Source: Streptacidiphilus sp. P02-A3a
GTDB taxonomy: Bacteria; Actinomycetota; Actinomycetes; Streptomycetales; Streptomycetaceae
DNA: 64,000 nt
Direction of reading: 5' to 3'
Assembly (NCBI RefSeq): GCF_014084105.1
Contig: NZ_CP048289.1
Location: 1,063,922 to 1,127,921 of the forward strand
Shown here: positions 17,552 through 26,270 of the stretch, piece after piece
Position numbering within the stretch: the first letter of the stretch is position 1
How the letters are laid out: each line of letters begins with the position of its first letter
The notes under the pieces: generated by a model
What the model saw: only the letters and a program-made list of their open reading frames with translations
The model's database searches: none
Told to the model about the DNA's origin: nothing
Program-made: the position numbers and the translations under genes

Positions 17552-17561
17552 AGTTTCAACT
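17552..17561. promoter_or_regulatory. Possible MarR-type operator upstream of the nitroreductase
   Basis: AGTTTCAACT (AGTT-TC-AACT) lies in a markedly A+T-rich stretch about 65 nt upstream of the nitroreductase start. Short A+T-rich dyads of this type are common operators of MarR-family regulators. No regulator gene is adjacent, so this is tentative. Confidence 0.3.
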
Positions 17562-17610
17562 ATTTCCAAAGCAGACCAGAAGAGAGTGATTCACGTCACT
17601 GCTCCGGCGC

Positions 17611-17889
17611 TCAGTCCTCGGCGGCGTCGCCCTCGTCGCCCGCGCTCCCGTCCGCGTCGCCGCCCTCCGCCAGCGCGGCGTCCAACCGGGCCCGGGCGCC
17701 GTCCAGCCAGCGCTCGCACACCTTGGCCAGCTGCTCCCCGCGCTCCCACAGCGCCAGCGACTCCTCCAGCGAGACGCCCCCGGTCTCCAGCCTGCGGACG
17801 ACGTCGAGCAGGGCGTCCCGCGCCTGCTCGTAGCCCAGGGCGTCGTCCACCACCGCGGTCGCCGCGTCGCTCTCCTGCTGTTTCGTCAT
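17611..17889 (-). CDS. xseB: Exodeoxyribonuclease VII small subunit
   Basis: Protein of 92 residues with the family core [45 protein letters not shown] and an acidic Asp/Glu/Gly tail. It assembles in several copies on XseA to make exonuclease VII, which degrades single-stranded DNA in both directions. The ATG at 17889 overlaps the xseA stop by 4 nt (ATGA), so the two are coupled. Confidence 0.95.
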   Translation of the reverse strand: MTKQQESDAATAVVDDALGYEQARDALLDVVRRLETGGVSLEESLALWERGEQLAKVCERWLDGARARLDAALAEGGDADGSAGDEGDAAED

Positions 17890-19127
17890 GACCCCAGAGT
17901 ATTCGTCAGAGTCGGGGCGACCTCCCGGACAGCCACGGTGAACTCCCCCTCCGCCACCCGCGCCCGCAGCGCGTCGCCGACGGCGACCTCGGCCGGGTCG
18001 CGGATCACCGAGCCGTCCTCGCGCCGCAGCACCGCGTACCCGCGCCGCAGCGTCGCGGCGGGCGACAGCGCGACCACCCGGGCGACGGTGTGCGCCAAGT
18101 CGTCGGTGGCCCGGTGCAGCCGGTGGTCCAGGGTCCGCCGGGAGCGGTCGAGCAGCGCCGAGACCTCCGCCGCCCGCTCGTCCACCATCCGCCGCGGCGC
18201 GGCCAGCACCGGGCGGCTGCGCAGCGCCGTCAGGCCGCTGAGCTCCCGGTCCAGCCGGGAGCCGATCCCGTACCTGGCCCGGTCGCGCAGCCCGTGCACC
18301 CGGGCCAGCTCCTCCCGGACGTCCGGGACCACGCGCTTGGCCGCGTCGGTCGGGGTCGACGCGCGCAGGTCGGCCACGTAGTCCAGCAGCGGCTGGTCCG
18401 GCTCGTGGCCGATGGCGCTGACGATCGGGGTCCGTGCCGCCGCGACCGCCCGCACCAGCTGCTCGTCCGAGAACGGCAGCAGGTCCTCGACGCTGCCGCC
18501 GCCCCGGGCGACGATGATCACGTCCACCTCGGGGTGCTCGTCCAGCTCCCTGACGGCGGCGATCACCTCCGGCACCGCGCGCACGCCCTGCACCGGGACG
18601 TTCCGCACCTCGAAGCGGACGGCGGGCCAGCGCCGCCGGGCGTTCTGCAGCACGTCGCGCTCGGCGGCCGAGGCGCGCCCGGTCACCAGGCCGACGCACC
18701 GCGGCAGGAACGGCAGCGGACGCTTGCGCTCGGCGGCGAACAGCCCCTCCGCGCCGAGGGTCCGCTTCAGCAGCTCCAGCCGCGCCAGCAGGTCGCCCAG
18801 GCCGACCAGCCGGATCTCGGCGGCGCGCAGCGACAGCGTCCCGCGCGGCCCGTACCACTCCGGCTTGGCGTGCACCACCACCCGCGAGCCCTCGGCCACC
18901 AGCTCCCGGACCGGGTCGAAGACCGTGCGGTAGCAGGTGACCGCGAGCGAGACGTCCTCCGAGGGGTCACGCAGCGTCAGGAACACCACGCCCGCCCCGG
19001 GCCGTCGGCTCAGCTGGGTGATCTGCCCCTCCACCCAGACCGCCCCGAGGCGGTTGATCCAGCCCCCGATCAGCCGGGAGACCCGGCCCACCGGGATCGC
19101 TGCTTCGGCGGAGCTGTCGACACCCAT
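17886..19127 (-). CDS. xseA: Exodeoxyribonuclease VII large subunit
   Basis: Catalytic subunit of 413 residues. An N-terminal OB-fold ([25 protein letters not shown]) is followed by the conserved catalytic block ([26 protein letters not shown]), [44 protein letters not shown], a coiled-coil arm and a C-terminal beta segment. It forms exonuclease VII with XseB for repair and clearance of single-stranded DNA. The ATG at 19127 gives the usual N-terminus for actinobacteria; it is divergent from ispH. Confidence 0.96.
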   Translation of the reverse strand: MGVDSSAEAAIPVGRVSRLIGGWINRLGAVWVEGQITQLSRRPGAGVVFLTLRDPSEDVSLAVTCYRTVFDPVRELVAEGSRVVVHAKPEWYGPRGTLSLRAAEIRLVGLGDLLARLELLKRTLGAEGLFAAERKRPLPFLPRCVGLVTGRASAAERDVLQNARRRWPAVRFEVRNVPVQGVRAVPEVIAAVRELDEHPEVDVIIVARGGGSVEDLLPFSDEQLVRAVAAARTPIVSAIGHEPDQPLLDYVADLRASTPTDAAKRVVPDVREELARVHGLRDRARYGIGSRLDRELSGLTALRSRPVLAAPRRMVDERAAEVSALLDRSRRTLDHRLHRATDDLAHTVARVVALSPAATLRRGYAVLRREDGSVIRDPAEVAVGDALRARVAEGEFTVAVREVAPTLTNTLGS

Positions 19128-19236
19128 GAGCCGAGCGTAGCGGGCGGCTCCGACAGCGCCCCCGGAATCCGCCCCCCGCCCCCGGTTCCCGCTGTCGGCC
19201 CGGGGCGGGCGGCGCGGTGGCCGGTACGCTGGGCCC

Positions 19237-20211
19237 ATGCCTGCTGCTACCGCTCCCCGCCGTGTCCTGCTCGCCGCGCCGCGCGGCTACTGCGCCGGTG
19301 TCGACCGTGCCGTCATCGCCGTGGAAAAGGCCCTGGAGCAGTACGGGGCCCCGATCTACGTGCGCAAGGAGATCGTGCACAACAAGTACGTCGTGCAGAC
19401 CCTGGAGAAGAAGGGCGCCGTCTTCGTCGACGAGACGCAGGAGGTCCCCGAGGGCTCCATCGTGGTCTTCTCGGCGCACGGCGTCGCCCCCTCCGTCCAC
19501 GACGAGGCCGAGCGCGGCCGGCTCGCGACCATCGACGCGACCTGCCCGCTGGTGACCAAGGTCCACAAGGAGGCGCTGCGCTACGCCGACGAGGACTACG
19601 ACATCCTGCTGATCGGCCACGAGGGCCACGAGGAGGTCGTCGGCACCATGGGTGAGGCGCCCGAGCGCACCCATCTGGTCGACGGCCCGGCGGACGTCGC
19701 CGGGGTCCGGGTCCGGGACGAGTCCAAGGTGGTGTGGCTGTCGCAGACCACCCTCTCGGTGGACGAGACGATGGCCACCGTCGGCGCGCTCAAGCAGCGC
19801 TTCCCGCTGCTGACCAGCCCGCCCAGCGACGACATCTGCTACGCCACGCAGAACCGCCAGGTCGCCATCAAGCAGATCGCCGCCGAGGCCGACCTGGTGA
19901 TCGTGGTCGGCTCGCGCAACTCCTCCAACTCGGTCCGGCTGGTCGAGGTCTCGCTGGAGGCCGGGGCCAAGGCCGCCCACCTGGTGGACTTCGCCGACGA
20001 GATCGACGAGGCCTGGCTGGCGGGAGTCGCCACGGTCGGCCTGACCAGCGGCGCCTCCGTCCCGGAGATCCTGGTCGAGGGCGTGCTCGAATGGCTGGCC
20101 GAGCGCGGCTTCGGCGACGTCGAGCAGGTCCGCTCCAGCGAGGAGCACCTGCAGTTCTCGCTGCCCAAGGAGCTCCGCCGCGACCTGCGCGCCGAGGCTG
20201 CCGGAAAGTAG
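19237..20211 (+). CDS. ispH: 4-hydroxy-3-methylbut-2-enyl diphosphate reductase
   Basis: [4Fe-4S] enzyme of 324 residues for the last step of the MEP isoprenoid pathway, making IPP and DMAPP from HMBPP. The three cluster cysteines are in [12 protein letters not shown] (Cys19), [11 protein letters not shown] and [11 protein letters not shown]. The substrate-binding SSNSVRL and catalytic EIVHNKYVV blocks are intact. It is divergent from xseA. Being iron-sulfur dependent, it relies on oxidative-stress protection. Confidence 0.97.
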   Translation: MPAATAPRRVLLAAPRGYCAGVDRAVIAVEKALEQYGAPIYVRKEIVHNKYVVQTLEKKGAVFVDETQEVPEGSIVVFSAHGVAPSVHDEAERGRLATIDATCPLVTKVHKEALRYADEDYDILLIGHEGHEEVVGTMGEAPERTHLVDGPADVAGVRVRDESKVVWLSQTTLSVDETMATVGALKQRFPLLTSPPSDDICYATQNRQVAIKQIAAEADLVIVVGSRNSSNSVRLVEVSLEAGAKAAHLVDFADEIDEAWLAGVATVGLTSGASVPEILVEGVLEWLAERGFGDVEQVRSSEEHLQFSLPKELRRDLRAEAAGK

Positions 20212-20277
20212 CGCGGGCACGCTGCCGAGGCCATACGTTGGACCTGCTGGTTCAACGACGAACAGGGGTATTGCGAC

Positions 20278-21018
20278 GTGAACGTCTTTGGCGTGGACAT
20301 CGGCGGCTCCGGGATCAAGGGTGCCCCGGCCGACCTCGACCGGGGTCAGCTCGCCCAGGAACGGCTCAAGGTACTCACCCCGCATCCGGCGGAACCGAAG
20401 ACCGTGGTCGAGGCGGTGCGGAAGGTCGTCACCCACTTCGACTGGAAGGGCCCGGTCGGGCTGACCTTCCCCGGCGTGATCGTCGACGGTCACACGCTGA
20501 CCGCCGCCAACGTCGACAAGGGCTGGGTCGGGCTGGACGCCCGGGCGCTGTTCTCCGACGCGCTCGGCCTGCCGGTGGCGCTGATCAACGACGCCGACGC
20601 GGCCGGTCTGGCGGAGATGGCCTACGGCGCGGGCAAGGACCGCAAGGGTGTGGTGCTGATGCACACCCTTGGCACCGGCATCGGCAGTGCGCTGTTCTCC
20701 GACGGGGTGCTGGTGCCCAACACCGAGCTCGGCCACCTGGAACTGAACGGCAAGGACGCGGAGAAGCACGCGTCGGCCGCCGCCCGGGAGGAGCACGACT
20801 GGAGCTGGCAGCACTGGGCCGAGCGGCTGGACGACTACTTCGCCCTGGTCGAACAGCTGTTCTCGCCGCAGTTGATCATCGTCGGCGGCGGGGTCAGCCG
20901 CAAGGCCGACAAGTTCCTGCCGCTGCTGAAGCCGCGGCGGGCGGAGATCGTCCCGGCGCAGCTGCAGAACGACGCGGGGATCGTCGGCGCGGCGATGGCC
21001 GCCGCCAAGCTCGGCTGA
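20278..21018 (+). CDS. ppgK: Polyphosphate glucokinase (ROK family)
   Basis: Glucokinase of 246 residues that uses inorganic polyphosphate (and ATP) to make glucose 6-phosphate. Motifs are GVDIGGSGIKGA (phosphate loop), LINDADAAGLAEM with the catalytic Asp, HTLGTGIGSAL, and an ELGHLELNGKDAE region in place of the zinc-binding CxCGxxGC of sugar repressors, as in PpgK. The GTG at 20278 follows AGGGG. It lies 66 nt after ispH on the same strand. Confidence 0.95.
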   Translation: MNVFGVDIGGSGIKGAPADLDRGQLAQERLKVLTPHPAEPKTVVEAVRKVVTHFDWKGPVGLTFPGVIVDGHTLTAANVDKGWVGLDARALFSDALGLPVALINDADAAGLAEMAYGAGKDRKGVVLMHTLGTGIGSALFSDGVLVPNTELGHLELNGKDAEKHASAAAREEHDWSWQHWAERLDDYFALVEQLFSPQLIIVGGGVSRKADKFLPLLKPRRAEIVPAQLQNDAGIVGAAMAAAKLG

Positions 21019-21052
21019 GCCGTCCCGGCGAGGGGTCCGCGGCGGCGGCGGT

Positions 21053-21586
21053 TCAGGCCGCCCGCCGCCGCGCCCGGCTCAGCGCGAAGTGGCGGGCGAG
21101 GGCGATCACGACGGACACCGCGGTACCGGTGAACAGCCAGCCCGCCCGCGTCGCCAGCGAGCTGGCCAGGCCGATGGCGTCCCCGGCCAGGCCGGGCGAG
21201 GGGGAGCTGCCGAAGCAGCCCAGGGTGATCGCGAACGAGATCGGCCCGCAGATCGGCGCGGCGGCCAGGTCGGCCGGCCGCACCCGGACCGCCACCTGGA
21301 AGCTCACCGCCACGTAGGCCAGCCCCAGCAGCACGCCGGAGCCGCCGAACAGCCAGCTGTCCAGCGCCCCGCCGGCGAAGGTGGCGCCGAGGGTGACCAC
21401 TCCGCCGCCGACCGCGGTCAGCCGCCGCGGGGCGCGCGTGCCGGGGCGCGGCTGCGCCCGGCCGTCGCCCCGGGAGCGGAGGCCGCCGCTCCGGGCCCCG
21501 CCGCTCCTGAGCCCGCCGCCGCGGACCGCACCGCTCCGGCTCGGCTCCGGGGAGCGCGCCGGACCGGGCACACCGGGGGCGTCCAT
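21053..21586 (-). CDS. DUF6542 membrane protein
   Basis: Protein of 177 residues: a basic Gly/Arg/Ser/Pro-rich cytoplasmic N-terminus (to about residue 55) and four hydrophobic helices, ending in a basic RARRRAA tail. The pattern matches the DUF6542 membrane proteins found between ppgK and ychF in streptomycetes; function unknown. The start is uncertain: ATG at 21586 is used here, but an in-frame GTG at 21625 is possible. Confidence 0.75.
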   Translation of the reverse strand: MDAPGVPGPARSPEPSRSGAVRGGGLRSGGARSGGLRSRGDGRAQPRPGTRAPRRLTAVGGGVVTLGATFAGGALDSWLFGGSGVLLGLAYVAVSFQVAVRVRPADLAAAPICGPISFAITLGCFGSSPSPGLAGDAIGLASSLATRAGWLFTGTAVSVVIALARHFALSRARRRAA

Positions 21587-21814
21587 GACGGAGGGGCGTT
21601 CGTCAGACCTGCGTTGGTACTCCACAGGACCAACGTACGGTCGGATGAACGTCACCCGTGGTGACGGACACGCCGGAGATTTTGCCCGACCACCCGTAAC
21701 CTGCCCGAACCCGCGCCGCCGCGGCCCGGTTCCGGGCGGTGCCGACCCCTCGGCGGACCTCCGTAGACTGGGGAACCGTCCGCCCGTCTCGCCTCCCCTC
21801 CAGGATCCCGCCAC

Positions 21815-22888
21815 ATGTCGCTTTCGATCGGAATCGTCGGCCTGCCGAACGTCGGCAAGTCCACGCTGTTCAACGCCCTGACCAAGAACGACGTGCTGGC
21901 AGCCAACTACCCGTTCGCCACCATCGAGCCCAACGTCGGCGTCGTTGGCGTGCCGGACGCGCGGCTCGCCGTGCTCGCCAAGATCTTCAACTCGCAGCGG
22001 GTGCTCCCGGCGACCGTCGACTTCGTCGACATCGCGGGCATCGTCCGCGGCGCGAGCGTGGGTGAGGGCCTGGGCAACAAGTTCCTCGCCAACATCCGCG
22101 AGTCGGACGCGATCTGCCAGGTCATCCGGGCCTTCGAGGACCCGGACGTGGTCCACGTCGACGGCAAGGTCTCGCCCAAGGACGACATCGAGACCATCAA
22201 CACCGAGCTGATCCTGGCGGACCTGCAGACCATCGAGAAGGTGCTGCCCCGGCTCCAGAAGGAGTCCCGGCTGAAGAAGGAGTCGGCGGTGGCGGCGGCT
22301 GCCGCCGAGGCGGCGGCCAAGGTGCTGGAGTCCGGCAAGACCCTGTTCGAGGTCGGCTTCGACAAGGAGTCCGTGCGCGACCTGCACCTGCTCACCACCA
22401 AGCCCTTCCTCTACGTCTTCAACGTGGACGAGGAGGAGCTGATGGACGAGGAGTTCAAGCAGGCCCAGCGCGACCTGGTCGCCCCGGCCGAGGCCATCTT
22501 CCTGAACGCGAAGATCGAGTCCGAGCTGATCGGCATGGACGAGGACGAGGCGCTGGAACTGCTCCAGTCCATGGGTCAGGAGGAGGCGGGCATGTCCACC
22601 CTCGGCCGCGTCGGCTTCGAGACCCTGGGCCTGCAGACCTACCTCACGGCCGGCCCGAAGGAGGTCCGCGCCTGGACCATCAAGAAGGGCGCGACCGCCC
22701 CGGAGGCCGCCGGTGTGATCCACACCGACTTCCAGAAGGGCTTCATCAAGGCCGAGATCGTCTCCTTCGAGGACCTGGTCGAGTGCGGCTCCATCCCCGA
22801 GGCCCGCGCCAAGGGCAAGTCCCGGATCGAGGGCAAGGAGTACGTCATGCAGGACGGCGACGTGGTCGAGTTCCGCTTCAACGTGTGA
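21815..22888 (+). CDS. ychF: Redox-regulated ATPase YchF
   Basis: Obg-related P-loop ATPase of 357 residues. G1 is [11 protein letters not shown], the switch region is [13 protein letters not shown] with [14 protein letters not shown], a coiled-coil helical insertion ([15 protein letters not shown]) follows, and the C-terminal TGS domain ends [17 protein letters not shown]. YchF binds ribosomes and modulates translation and oxidative stress responses; unlike other Obg proteins it prefers ATP. Confidence 0.96.
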   Translation: MSLSIGIVGLPNVGKSTLFNALTKNDVLAANYPFATIEPNVGVVGVPDARLAVLAKIFNSQRVLPATVDFVDIAGIVRGASVGEGLGNKFLANIRESDAICQVIRAFEDPDVVHVDGKVSPKDDIETINTELILADLQTIEKVLPRLQKESRLKKESAVAAAAAEAAAKVLESGKTLFEVGFDKESVRDLHLLTTKPFLYVFNVDEEELMDEEFKQAQRDLVAPAEAIFLNAKIESELIGMDEDEALELLQSMGQEEAGMSTLGRVGFETLGLQTYLTAGPKEVRAWTIKKGATAPEAAGVIHTDFQKGFIKAEIVSFEDLVECGSIPEARAKGKSRIEGKEYVMQDGDVVEFRFNV

Positions 22889-23043
22889 GCGGATGAAATA
22901 ACACTACGTCGCTGGCGTGGCAAACATGCAGGTCAGATAGGGTCCACTTCTCCGGAGGTGGGCCCCTGGCCTTTCCCCGTGCTGGATGGGTGCTGGATCA
23001 GCTGAGTAACCAGCAGTCGGCTCCCCGCTCAGATGACACCAAG

Positions 23044-23067
23044 AGTGGCACGTTATTGAGTACCACT
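23044..23067. promoter_or_regulatory. Candidate operator of the Phd/YoeB pair
   Basis: The imperfect inverted repeat AGTGGCAC - 8 nt - GTACCACT (7 of 8 positions paired) lies 20 nt before the antitoxin ATG in an A+T-richer stretch. Phd/YefM antitoxins autoregulate by binding palindromes at exactly this position. Confidence 0.55.
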
Positions 23068-23086
23068 TGATGGGAGGGTTGAAGTC

Positions 23087-23368
23087 ATGTCCATAACTGC
23101 GAGTGAAGCGCGCAAGGAACTGTTTCCGCTGATCAAAAAGGTCAACGAGAACCATGAGGCCATCGAGATCGTCTCCAAGCACGGTAACGCGGTGCTTGTC
23201 TCGGCTGAGGACTACATGGCGCTGCGCGAAGGCTCCTACCTGCTGCGCTCGCCAGCGAACGCCCGGCGGTTGCTCAAGGCGTACGAGAACGCCCTGTCGC
23301 ACGTCAACGTGTCGGAGCGTGAGTTGATCGACCCCGAGTCGCCGGACGCAGGTGCGGGTGTCGCGTGA
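23087..23368 (+). CDS. Phd/YefM-family antitoxin
   Basis: Antitoxin of 93 residues. The N-terminal dimerisation/DNA-binding part is ITASEARKELFPLIKKVNENHEAIEIVSKHGNAVLVSAEDYMAL, the classic Phd/YefM signature. The C-terminal tail (ANARRLLKAYENALSH onward) should thread over the toxin. GGGAGG precedes the ATG. The reading frame overlaps the toxin start by GTGA. It neutralises the adjacent YoeB and represses the operon. Confidence 0.93.
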   Translation: MSITASEARKELFPLIKKVNENHEAIEIVSKHGNAVLVSAEDYMALREGSYLLRSPANARRLLKAYENALSHVNVSERELIDPESPDAGAGVA

Positions 23369-23619
23369 GGCTCGTATTCGAGGATCAGGGCTGGGAGGAC
23401 TACACGTCCTGGCTCAAGAGCGACCGTAAGATGCTCGCCCGGATCAACAAGCTCAACGAAGATGTCAGGCGTGACCCCTTCGCGGGCCTCGGCAAGCCGG
23501 AGCCGCTGAAGTATCACCTGCCTGGGGCCTGGTCGCGACGGATCGATGAAGAACACCGCCTCGTCTATCTGGTGACGGACAAGGAGATCGTCATCCTCGC
23601 TGCCCGGTATCATTACTGA
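23365..23619 (+). CDS. yoeB: YoeB/Txe-family mRNA interferase toxin
   Basis: Toxin of 84 residues with the full YoeB pattern: FEDQGWEDYTSWLKSDRKMLARINKL, DPFAGLGKPEPLKYHLPGAWSRRIDEEHRLVY and the C-terminal ARYHY. The Glu of the DEEHRL block, the Arg of SRRI and the terminal His-Tyr correspond to the catalytic set of E. coli YoeB. It cleaves mRNA at the ribosomal A-site when freed. The GTG start overlaps the antitoxin gene by 4 nt. Confidence 0.94.
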   Translation: MRLVFEDQGWEDYTSWLKSDRKMLARINKLNEDVRRDPFAGLGKPEPLKYHLPGAWSRRIDEEHRLVYLVTDKEIVILAARYHY

Positions 23620-23729
23620 TCGGTGAGTGTCCGGTGTGCTGGGACGTCTCTTCCATGCTGGGATAACCTACTTTAAACATCGGTTTTCGCACGTGGAATC
23701 CCTGAGTTCGACATTCAGCTCCGCCGTAG

Positions 23730-24011
23730 CTGAATTGTCGCAAGCAGACCTCGAAGATCTCACGCCTGCACCGCGACAAGGGATCGCGTGGGGATGGGTT
23801 TGAGCGGGCCGTTCACGAGGCGATTGTCGGCGGCGAGCCACGCGTTACCGATCTGGTCAGCGAAGCGCTCAGGAAGGTGAGCCCTAGGGCCTTCGCTGAC
23901 TTGGAAAGGCCTACGTCTCTGATGTTCGGGCACGAGCGGGCACGCCATCTCGGATTTACTGAGGCCCTCCTGGGTGCCGATCGCTGCTCGCGGTGTCGCC
24001 GCCGAACCTGA
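23730..24011 (+). pseudogene. Start-less protein fragment (remnant)
   Basis: An open frame runs from just after TAG (23727) to TGA (24009-24011). Part of it reads like real protein (FERAVHEAIVGGEPRVTDL, SEALRKVSPRAFADLERP, SLMFGHERARHLGF), but there is no usable start codon, and the last residues (CSRCRRRT) lose protein character from about 23975. The parent family is not recognised. I interpret it as the middle of a gene truncated at both ends. Confidence 0.35.
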
Positions 24012-24168
24012 TCTGCGGGAACGGGTATGTCCGGTCGATGATCTCGAAGTTGATTCTGAACCCGTCCATTGGCGCGCCGGTCGGACCCTTGTTCGCAGGA
24101 GGCTGAATATCCCGCGTCGCGAGGGATATCCGCGACCCGCCCCGCATCCCAGGGGCCGACTCGCGCAC
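23956..24168 (-). pseudogene. Possible second gene fragment, opposite strand
   Basis: The minus-strand frame holds a protein-like stretch (MDGFRINFEIIDRTYPFPQI then RFGGDTAS) that loses character just before its stop, close to where the plus-strand fragment ends. The upstream part of this frame is low quality. Two unrelated fragments abutting tail to tail would fit a rearrangement scar; a true small gene is not excluded. Confidence 0.25.
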
Positions 24169-24181
24169 GAGTCGGCCCCTG
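24150..24181. terminator. Perfect 14-bp hairpin terminator of the RelE-like gene
   Basis: Arms 24150-24163 and 24168-24181 pair perfectly around CGCA. It lies about 30 nt past the stop of the minus-strand RelE-like toxin gene. Confidence 0.8.
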
Positions 24182-24212
24182 CTGCTGCCCGCGTTGGTTT
24201 CCCGCGCCGGGA

Positions 24213-24476
24213 TCAGGTGTCGTAGACGTTGGAGCGGTGACCGCCAGGCACCACCCAGACGACCAGTTCACCGTTGTCGATGGTGTAGATGACGCGGTAG
24301 TCGCCGACCCGTAGGCGGCGGCGTTCCGGTTGGGACACGAGTGCGGTGGTGCTGAAGCCCAGCGGATCGCTCTCCAGCTTCGTCAGCTCGGCGAGGATGC
24401 GCAGCGCCATGTCTCTTGGAACTTTGCGCAGTTCGGCCTGTGCCTCGGGCCGGAAGACGGTGCGGTACTCACTCAC
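24213..24476 (-). CDS. RelE/ParE-family toxin
   Basis: Protein of 87 residues of the RelE superfamily: RTVFRPEAQAELRKVPRDMALRILAEL (two N-terminal helices), then QPERRRLRVGDYRVIYTIDNGELVVWVVPGGHRSNVY. The Arg-rich strand (RRRLRVGDYRVIY) is the usual RelE active-site/ribosome-contact strand, and the C-terminal His-Arg...Tyr agrees with a RelE-type RNase. The GTG at 24476 overlaps the end of the upstream antitoxin frame by 8 nt. Its antitoxin appears N-terminally truncated. Confidence 0.9.
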   Translation of the reverse strand: MSEYRTVFRPEAQAELRKVPRDMALRILAELTKLESDPLGFSTTALVSQPERRRLRVGDYRVIYTIDNGELVVWVVPGGHRSNVYDT

Positions 24477-24630
24477 TGCGCGCCAGCGTCTCCTTCATGA
24501 CGTCCTCGATGGGCGCTCCGGCTGAGCGGGTCGCCATTCGCTCATCGATGATGCGGTTGATCTCCTGCTCTTCCCACCGCTGGTACTTGCGCAGGACGTC
24601 GATCGAGACGACAGCGGCCGGTTGCGGGGC
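24469..24630 (-). pseudogene. N-terminally truncated Phd-type antitoxin for the RelE-like toxin
   Basis: The frame immediately upstream of and overlapping the toxin reads AVVSIDVLRKYQRWEEQEIN, then RIIDERMATRSAGAPIEDVM and KETLARSE before its stop, typical of the C-terminal half of a Phd/YefM antitoxin (end of the DNA-binding domain plus toxin-binding tail). No ATG, GTG or TTG gives the missing ~35-45 N-terminal residues. Upstream, the frame runs into the 3' end of the enzyme gene ending at 24650. The left boundary given is approximate. An internal ATG (in DERMATRS) could still produce a short toxin-binding tail. Confidence 0.6.
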
Positions 24631-24649
24631 GGTCCGGTTCGTCGGGAGG

Positions 24650-25525
24650 TCAGGACATCAGGGCGTTCAGGTCCGGGTAGGGGATCGCCTCGGTCAGGGC
24701 GCTGTAGCCGCCCTGCTCCGCGAGTTCCTGGGCGGCCCGGCGGACCACCGCGTAGGCGGCCTCGGCCACGGTCGCGCCGAGGCTGACCCGGGCGACGCCG
24801 AGCTTGCCCAGCTCGGCCACGGTGGGCAGCCCCGGGCGGCCGCTCACGTTCAGCGGGCCGGTGACCACCTCGGCCAGTGCCGCGATGACCAGCGGGTCGC
24901 TCAGCCCCGGGACGAAGATCCCGTCCGCGCCCGCCGCCAGGTAGGCCGCCGCCCGGGTCAGCGTGTCCTGCAGCCGGGTCTCCGGCTCGCCCGCGTCGTA
25001 CAGGTAGGTGTCCACCCGGGCATTGACGAACAGGGAGATCCCGGCCGCGTCCGCCGCCGCCCGGGCCGCCGCCAGCCGCTCGGCCTGCTCGGCCACCGGC
25101 CGCAGCGGGGAGTCCTCGGTCTGCTCCCCGGCCGCCAGCCCGTCCTCCAGGTTGACCCCGACCGCACCGGTCGCGAGCACGCCGCGGATGGTCTCGGCGA
25201 CCTCCGCCGGGGTCGCGCCGAAGCCGGTCTCGATGTCCGCCGTCACCGGGACCTCCACCGCGGCGACCACCCGGGCGAGCAGCGCCAGCGCGTCCTCCCG
25301 GCCGAGCCCGCCGCCGTCGGCGGCGCCCAGCCCCCAGGCCACCCCGGCACTGGTGGTGGCGATGGCCGGAGCCCCGGCCTGCTGGACCAGGCGGGCGCCG
25401 GCGACGTCCCAGACGTTGGCCAGCGCGAGCGGGGCGGCGGACGTGTGCAGCGAGTGGAAGAGCAGGGCCTTGTCCTGCTGGGCGGCGTTGGCGGCGGCAG
25501 TCGAGTTCGCAGTCATGGCGGTCAT
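24650..25525 (-). CDS. Isocitrate lyase/PEP mutase family protein
   Basis: TIM-barrel enzyme of 291 residues in the PEP mutase/isocitrate lyase superfamily: LANVWDVAGARLVQQAG (start of the barrel), VTADIETGFGATPAEV (metal-binding acidic block), GVNLEDG, FVNARVDTYL and GADGIFVPGL. It lacks the KKCGH loop of true isocitrate lyase, so a C-C or P-C lyase such as 2-methylisocitrate lyase-like or oxaloacetate-type activity is likelier; the substrate is unknown. Two ATGs 9 nt apart (25525, 25516) are possible starts with poor ribosome sites. Confidence 0.88.
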   Translation of the reverse strand: MTAMTANSTAAANAAQQDKALLFHSLHTSAAPLALANVWDVAGARLVQQAGAPAIATTSAGVAWGLGAADGGGLGREDALALLARVVAAVEVPVTADIETGFGATPAEVAETIRGVLATGAVGVNLEDGLAAGEQTEDSPLRPVAEQAERLAAARAAADAAGISLFVNARVDTYLYDAGEPETRLQDTLTRAAAYLAAGADGIFVPGLSDPLVIAALAEVVTGPLNVSGRPGLPTVAELGKLGVARVSLGATVAEAAYAVVRRAAQELAEQGGYSALTEAIPYPDLNALMS

Positions 25526-25785
25526 TCGATCAGTTACCGGCGGCTGTTCGCCGGTAATTTCCCGAGACCGTCGGCGACTGTCAACCGGTCGGCCCGATCC
25601 GCCCAAACCTGTCCCGGTGCCACTGAGGTGAAAATCACCACCGCCCGCCCAGGTCATCGGATCGAAACCGGACGGGAACGGCGGCGGAGCCTGCGACCGC
25701 TAACGTCCGGTGTGCGGCCGGTCCCGCCTCGCCCCCACGGAGGCGGGCCCGGCCCCCACCCCCGGCGGCCCTAGGCTGCTGACCC

Positions 25786-26250
25786 ATGACAGTGACCGGG
25801 CACGGCGGGGACGGCAGCGGCGGCAGGCGGATCGTGGTCGGCGGTGCGCTGCTGCACCGGGGCCGGGTGCTGGCGGCGCGGCGCAGCGCCCCCGCCGAGG
25901 TCGCCGGACGGTGGGAGTTCCCCGGCGGGAAGGCCGAGCCGGGGGAGACCCCGGCCGCCGCGCTGGAGCGCGAGCTGCGCGAGGAGCTGGGCGTGGAGAC
26001 CCGGGCGCTGGCCCGGCTCGCCGGGGCCTGGCCGGTCCGGGCGGACCTGGAGCTGCAGATCTGGACCGCCGAGCTGCTCGCGGGCGTCCCCGAGCCGCTG
26101 CAGGACCACTCCGAGCTGCGCTGGCTGACCGTCGCCGAGCTGCCCGAGGTGGACTGGCTGGACCAGGACCGGTTCGCGCTGCCGCAGGTCGCCGCCCTGC
26201 TCCGGGGCGAAGGTCCGGCTGCTCCCGACTTGACCAGTACGCCGGAGTAG
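25786..26250 (+). CDS. Nudix hydrolase, MutT/8-oxo-dGTP diphosphatase type
   Basis: Protein of 154 residues. The Nudix box is complete (GGKAEPGETPAAALEREL followed by REELGV), preceded by GRWEFPGGK and followed by LRWLTVAELPEVDWLDQD, which fits the MutT/8-oxo-dGTP pyrophosphatase group that sanitises oxidised nucleotides. It is cytoplasmic and monocistronic in appearance. Confidence 0.92.
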   Translation: MTVTGHGGDGSGGRRIVVGGALLHRGRVLAARRSAPAEVAGRWEFPGGKAEPGETPAAALERELREELGVETRALARLAGAWPVRADLELQIWTAELLAGVPEPLQDHSELRWLTVAELPEVDWLDQDRFALPQVAALLRGEGPAAPDLTSTPE

Positions 26251-26270
26251 GGGCAGTTTTGTTCGGGTAT

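Larger units (their letters stand above)
23620..24212. other. Degenerate region with gene fragments, no intact gene
   Basis: Nearly 600 bp with lower G+C and mixed codon usage between two toxin genes. It contains a start-less plus-strand fragment (23730-24011), a short minus-strand fragment ending at 23956, and a terminator hairpin near its right end. This looks like debris from insertions and deletions at a gene-flux hotspot. Confidence 0.6.
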
